DNA from: Pseudorasbora parva
Lineage: Eukaryota; Chordata; Actinopteri; Cypriniformes; Gobionidae
Assembly (NCBI RefSeq): GCF_024679245.1
Contig: NC_090185.1
Coordinates: 3,257,464 to 3,321,463, forward strand
DNA length: 64,000 nucleotides
Direction of reading: 5' to 3'
The notes below the pieces were generated by a model. The model searched no databases. It was not told the DNA's origin and saw only the letters and a program-made list of their open reading frames with translations. Made by a program: the position numbers and the translations under genes. Shown here piece by piece: positions 58,881 through 64,000 of the stretch. Position 1 is the first letter of the stretch. The number at the start of each line of letters is the position of its first letter.

Positions 58881-59780
58881 AATGCTTTTAAAAATTAAAT
58901 GGTTAAACTTCTGCTTTGGCGCAGGCGCAGTGAGGGGAAATAGGGCAATCAGTTCGTGGCTTAATGTTACTCAGAGAACAGGACACAGAGTTCATTTATT
59001 TGAAGTGCTTGTGCTAAATGTTTCACTCTCAGATAGAAGAAAAAATCTCCTATCTCTTGCTTTGGCCAGCGTGTATAGACCTCCAGGGCCCTGTGTTGAT
59101 TTCCTAAAAGAGTTTGCTGATTTTTTTTCTCAGACCTTTTGGTCACTGTTGATAAAGTATTGATTGTCTGTGATTTTAACATTCCCGTCGATAATACAAA
59201 CGATGCGTTAGGGGTCGCATTCACAGATTTATTAAACTCCTCAAGCAAAATGCCACTAGACCACTCATTGTTTGAATCATACACTAGATTTAATTATATC
59301 GCATGGAACTAATCCTACCGATATAGATATCATACCGCAAAGTGATGTCACTGATCAGTGCCTTGTTACTTGCTCACTGTGTACTGATGATATTTGCCAT
59401 ATCACGCCGTTCAAGCTGGCGGTTATTAAACCTCTCACTGAGAAACCACAACTAGATCCAAATCAATTAGCAAATTACAGACCCATTTCAAATCTTCCAT
59501 TTCTGTCTAAAATACTAGATAAAGTTGTGTCTGCTCAATTCTACCTGTGAAAAACTTCAGACCTCATCACCGCACAGAAACTGCGCTCGTTAAAACTATA
59601 AATGACTTGCTCTCAGCTGCTGACCAAGGCTGTGTCTCTAGTACTAGATTTACTTGATCTTAGTGCTGCGTTCGACATTATAGATCATAAAATACTCTTA
59701 GATCAACTACATTTCCTGTGACGCTGCTTTGAAACGATATGCACTGTGAAAAGCGCCATACAAATAAATGTGAATTGAAC
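58881..59780 (+). pseudogene. Decayed L2-like LINE with large internal deletions
   Basis: Endonuclease pieces (LALASVYRPPGPC near 59070, VCDFNIPVDN near 59170) and reverse-transcriptase pieces (LANYRPISNLPFLSKILDKV near 59470, LLDLSAAFDIIDHKILLDQL near 59645) are followed by the L2-type 3' end GACGCTGCTTTGAAACGATA, then AAAGCGCCATACAAATAAAT. Several stops and deletions. Confidence 0.78.
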
Positions 59781-60719
59781 TGGAGGCCGCTGCCAGTCCG
59801 GTAGATGTGTGTGAACGAAAGCACAACGCAACCCGGCCGGGTCTCCTTCTGTTCTTTTTTGCTCGATATGTAATTCAGCCGTTTTTAGACGAACTGTAGA
59901 ACACACCCCTGCTACCAGCAGGAGCCACTACGGTACGCACAGAAGGTCAATATTCATCATTAACCAAACGCTTTTCACCTGCACAAGATCTCAGACCGAT
60001 GCACGAAAGCAACCAGACAGTGCAACCGTGCCCTTATTCTAGCTTTAGTCATCGAGTCACAGCTAATACTGTCTTAGCATGTGGTTAACACTTCATCTTT
60101 TATAACACGAGATCACACAGTTGATGAAAACGTCATGCGATCCACTCACTGTCTCGGTTAAAACACACGCATGTCTCAGATTTGTTCATCCATTTGAGCT
60201 TGATTTTGGTATATTAATAATAAAACGGCTTATGCAAATATATGACTACATATATAAAGCCACAATATCCACTTGGACAACACAGTGTTAAATTATTTAT
60301 AAAATGCAGTGTTTTTTTCTATTTCCTGAAAAGTAGCGGTTTTGGACAAGCATAGTTTAGTAAGTAAGCTTCTGGGTGTCTTGGGGCCAAAATGTATTTT
60401 AGCCATGTCACAATATGGGGTAAATCCAGCGCTGTATGTGTCCGTTATACTGTTGAAAATTACACCAGTGACAGGAAGTCGAGGCGTACTGGAGCTCAAA
60501 GTGAGAAACTGACCATGTTCAGAGTGTGAATTAAGAGCTTAAATGAGCTAGAAGGTCACATGCACTAACACTGAATCAATAGGCAGTTATTTTAACTTAT
60601 TCTAGCGTTTCACTTCACTTTACTACAGAGCAGCTTCACATCAGCACGTCTGTCATTTTATTACTGAACCAGTTTTGAAGAGTTACTCTCTTCATATTTG
60701 TGGACTGAAACCGTTGAAG
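59781..60719 (+). other. Spacer and upstream flank of gene 4
   Basis: 59781-60058 holds no recognised feature. From about 60059 the sequence is the duplicate of the gene 2 upstream flank and ends at the signal-peptide ATG. Confidence 0.5.
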
Positions 60720-62263
60720 ATGTTTCTGCCTGTTTTGCTCTGCTTGTGTTTGTGGCGTCTGGTTGGTGAGTTTGAAAAGTGTTTTTATGGCTTCAGTTGT
60801 TTCTGTTCTGGTAACACGTGATAAATGACTGGTTCATTTAGTCAGAGAGGATCAACATTCACTGTTTCAGGCTCCGCACATTCATTAACAGCGTATTCGA
60901 GATCAGCGAGCTGTCAGTTTAACAGCGGTGAACATTTCCACATTTACATTAAATATGCCATTCTCATGAATGGAGTTCAGCACTGAAATTACATCAAAGA
61001 ATTTGCCATTGAGGATAATGAAATTACAGAATTGTCAATATTTTAATCTTCGTGTTCCTATTAATTCCTTTCACATTCACTGTTATCATTAATCCAGTTT
61101 CAGCAGAGAAAGTGCTTTCCAAAAGGTCTGGACACTTTGACAATCAAAAAGACAAATGGCGTGAGACTCTTCAGGACTATTATAAAAAGAGATTTCATCC
61201 CAATATCCATAAACTTAGAGAGTAAGATAGTAGTTGGATATATTTTATGTAAGATCTTTAAGTGAATTTCTCTTTCCTCATCTGAAATAACAGCCGTGCC
61301 TTTCTCCAATGAACTTCCTTCAGAAAGGAATTCCAATAAAACTTTCTCTTTTAATTTAATTTTAATGAAAGACCTGTCTAATATCCTTGTTAGTGCATTT
61401 TTTTTATCAAATATATTTTTACCATTTATAAGGAAATTAGTCTTTATTATCTACTTTATAATAAGACCGATGGCTGCTCATCAAATGAACAAGTCCAGAA
61501 GGGATAGCTTACTGTAAAAAAATCTTTATATTTTACAGGAAAATTTTACTTAGCCGTAAAAGAATCAGAATAAATGTTTTGTGTTGAATCAAACAGATTA
61601 TGACAAACGTTATGGTCACACACACCAGTACTGTTATTGTAGCTGACGCTAGTTTCACTTTACTTTACTAAAAACCTGCTCTCACATCAGCACGTCTGTC
61701 ATTTTATCACTGAACCAGTTTTGAGTTCGTCTTTTCATATTAATAATAATGAATCACAGAGATTTAACATTCATGGTTATTCTCATAAAGAAATAATGAA
61801 TCTGTGATATTACTGTCAGATCAAGTTTGAGTTCAGGTCTATATTCAGTTATTATGGATAGAATCAATAAAATAAAGTTCATATGAAGCTCAGATACTCA
61901 ACAGCTTTAGTTTTAGTGTGACATTAAACATTACAGTTCCTTGTTATTTAGTTATTGTTCAATATATAAATCTATTTCTCTTTTCATTCATCATCTTTTG
62001 TCTTTGTACCGCAGAATATTTTTCACTTCACATTTAAATGAATAAAAGTATTTTAGTGAAGCTTCATCAAACCAACATCGAGATTTTAAAGCTTTAATCT
62101 GTGAAAAACTCTTCAGGTTCTTCAGGAGGGACTCGTGATGAAGAGAAGAGAGTGTCAGTGATGGAGGGAGATTCAGTCACTCTTAACACTCGTCTCACTG
62201 AAATAAAGGATGATGAGATTCAGTGGAGGTTCGGATTCACTGTAATCGCTGAAATCAGTAAAC
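60720..62263 (+). pseudogene. CD2/SLAM-family-like gene 4, V exon interrupted
   Basis: The signal exon 60720-60765 is the same as in gene 2, and intron 1 is duplicated. The V exon begins at 62126 (alternative acceptor 62117) and encodes [18 protein letters not shown] and FGFTVIAEI. At about 62263 it breaks into transposon sequence starting TAGGTGTTGAAC, and a stop follows within ten codons. The conserved second half of the V domain is absent, and no C2 or TM exon occurs before the window end. Further exons might lie beyond 64000, but the V exon cannot be used as it stands. Confidence 0.75.
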
Positions 62264-62430
62264 TAGGTGTTGAACAACCTCTGATTTTTTAAAGTCGACA
62301 TTTATGTGATGAAAGTCGACGTCGACTACTTGCTGATGACGTCTTTAATAATCAAATAAGCCTGAACCTCGAGCTGAGACACGAACATGAGTTTTCTTGT
62401 GCTCAGTTATGACATACATTATGACATACA
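62264..62430. mobile_element. hAT-like fragment that breaks the gene 4 V exon
   Basis: TTTTTTAAAGTCGACATTTA and AATAAGCCTGAACCTCGAGC match 18424-18525 within the DIRS region of gene 2. It appears to be one terminus of a dispersed element. Confidence 0.55.
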
Positions 62431-63524
62431 TATATTTCATTGCATACATTTTAAAAATCTTGCTTATTACTTACAAAGCACTAAATGGTTTAGCTCCCCA
62501 ATACTTAAGCGAGCTCTTAACACATTATAACACATTATACTCCATCACGTCTACTGCGGTCTCAAAACTCTGGCCAGTTGATAATACCTAGAATATCTAA
62601 ATCAACTGCAGGCGGTCGATCATTTTCCTATTGAGCTCCTGAACATTTTTAACTTTCATTATTCAAATCAATTGACTGATTGTTAGGCTGCATTAACTAG
62701 GTCAGCCGGAACCGGGAACACTTCACATAACACCTGATGTACTCGACACATCATAAAAAGAGTGACATCTACACTAATGTTAGTCTCTCTGTTTATCCCG
62801 AGGCTTATCCCGGATCTGGGCCGTGTCCGGATCGGATGGTGGACCTGCGCCTGGACATGACCAACGCGTCCTGGAGTGTCTGCTGAGCCGTGTCAAATGG
62901 TGTCTCCTCTGAATTTGCCTCACCGGCACGAAATGCTCAAAAAACCTGACTCCGACGCAATAACTCCGATCTTTCAAGTATTCATACTCTTGTGTGCTCC
63001 ATCCTAAATAAACCTGTCTCTTCCGTGATACCCTGAAATTTTAAATATTCCGATCTAATATGATTTCTGACCTGTAAGGTTGCCATAATAATAATCATAC
63101 ACGGTGTGTTAATAGGCCAGAGGAGAACTGGCACCCCGACTGAGTGTGGTTTCTCTCAGGTTTATTTTTCTCCATCATGCCCCGGTGGAGTTTCCGTTCC
63201 TTTAGTCGCCTTTGGCTTGGCTTGCTCATTTGGGGACACTTAAAATATGATCAACTAAATTAAGTTATTCAACTAAATATACAAATAACATTTATGAATT
63301 AGGTTTTATTTAATTCTATAAACTAAAATACTGATCTGCCAAAATTGTCGCTATATGATAAATTAAAATAAGCTGATAACATCACAGTTTTCTCCAGAAC
63401 GACTGTACAGCCAAATCTAATTTTGTTGCAATATTGTCCTGTTTGACACTGTGAAGCTGATTTGACACAATCGCGATTGTAAAAGCGCTATAAAAAATAA
63501 AGTTGATTGATTGATTGATTGATT
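62430..63524 (+). mobile_element. 5'-truncated L2-like LINE, C-terminal part and 3' tail
   Basis: ILLITYKALNGLAPQYLSEL (62460-62520) is the conserved region after the reverse transcriptase in fish L2-type LINEs. The 3' untranslated region follows, matching 15745-15955 and 17083-17340, and ends in (TTGA)n. It lacks the hAT element present in the gene 2 copy. Confidence 0.75.
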
Positions 63525-64000
63525 TACATATGACACAGCGATGCCCATATGGATATTGCTCCGAGTCCTACATGACAGCTTTTGTATTCTTTCTTTTGTC
63601 TTTGGTTCGTTATATTTCTCACAGATTTCTGCTTGTTCTGGATCAGCTATAGATAAAGTAGCAAAATAAAGGTGACATGTAAATGAATGCATTAGTGAGA
63701 GAGAGATTGAGTGTGAATTAATTCGACCTGCCAGCGTCTCTCTACTAATACTGAAGCTGTGAGTTTTAGTTACTAAGAAATATATGCTATAACTTTTCAG
63801 TTTCTAAGCTGTTTTATTGTTAAATCACAGAACAGTGTTGACAATATATTTCTGCGCTACTGAATGTTTCTGTGTAAGGCGCACGCGATCTCTGCATGAT
63901 ATGCGAACTATATGTGTGTTACAATGCAGCATCACATTCGTTTAGAACGGTGATTTACTTACGTGTACAATAAGCGTGCATTCTCCTGATCAATTTTGAG
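63525..64000. other. Duplicate of 17356-17830
   Basis: Collinear with the repeat-derived segment in the gene 2 intron, with a few substitutions and a small deletion near 63910. It runs off the window. No gene is seen. Confidence 0.6.

Overview
The window looks like genomic DNA of a teleost fish, most likely a cyprinid. It has interrupted genes with GT-AG introns, many fish-type transposons (L2-like LINEs, DIRS tyrosine-recombinase retroelements, Tc1/mariner, hAT-, Harbinger- and TTAA-flanked elements) and long CA, TA and GA microsatellites. I see no bacterial-type operons, rRNA or tRNA genes, or CRISPR arrays. All family assignments come from motifs read by eye; no database search was run.

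The host genes form a tandem family on the + strand. Each encodes a small type I membrane protein of the CD2/SLAM/CD48-like immunoglobulin superfamily. The layout is a signal-peptide exon, one or two IgV-like exons without the canonical cysteines, one C2-type exon rich in cysteine with a serine run, a transmembrane exon, and a tiny last exon ending in Gly-Ser-Ala. Introns after the signal, V, C2 and TM exons are in phase 1 wherever the frame is intact. Gene 1 is at 6404-8092 (signal exon not seen). Gene 2 is at 13991-22045 (second V exon frameshifted). Gene 3 is at 37394-43159, with a possible signal exon far upstream at 29968-30019. Gene 4 is at 60720-62263 (broken by an insertion). A relic transmembrane exon at 34071-34124, resuming near 36853, marks a further lost copy.

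Region by region: 1-4190 is a LINE on the minus strand with a long open frame. 4217-5135 is a compound CA minisatellite. 5458-5768 is a 33-bp minisatellite next to a 61-bp terminal repeat. Gene 1 follows, then a LINE ORF1 (SGNH-hydrolase) relic, a DNA transposon and an L2-like LINE (9185-13332). Gene 2 has introns swollen by an L2 tail, a hAT element and a DIRS element. 22.5-26.3 kb is a TTAA-flanked element with long inverted repeats. 26.5-29.2 kb holds LINE, Gypsy-like gag/protease and Tc1/mariner relics. 30-36.9 kb holds several inverted-repeat elements and a second, 23-copy 33-bp array. Gene 3 contains a DIRS element in its last long intron. 45.4-55.9 kb is a nest of an LTR element and a 5.5-kb DIRS element within what may be a larger DNA transposon. 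56-64 kb repeats the layout found around genes 1 and 2.

Large blocks are paralogous: 7270-9660 with 42300-44715, 9170-10632 with 55970-57453, 13333-15520 with 60066-62263, and 17083-17830 with 63250-64000. The locus therefore appears to have grown by tandem segmental duplication, with transposons then disrupting individual copies. Several insertions have an empty counterpart in a paralogous or repeated copy, so their order can be read directly.
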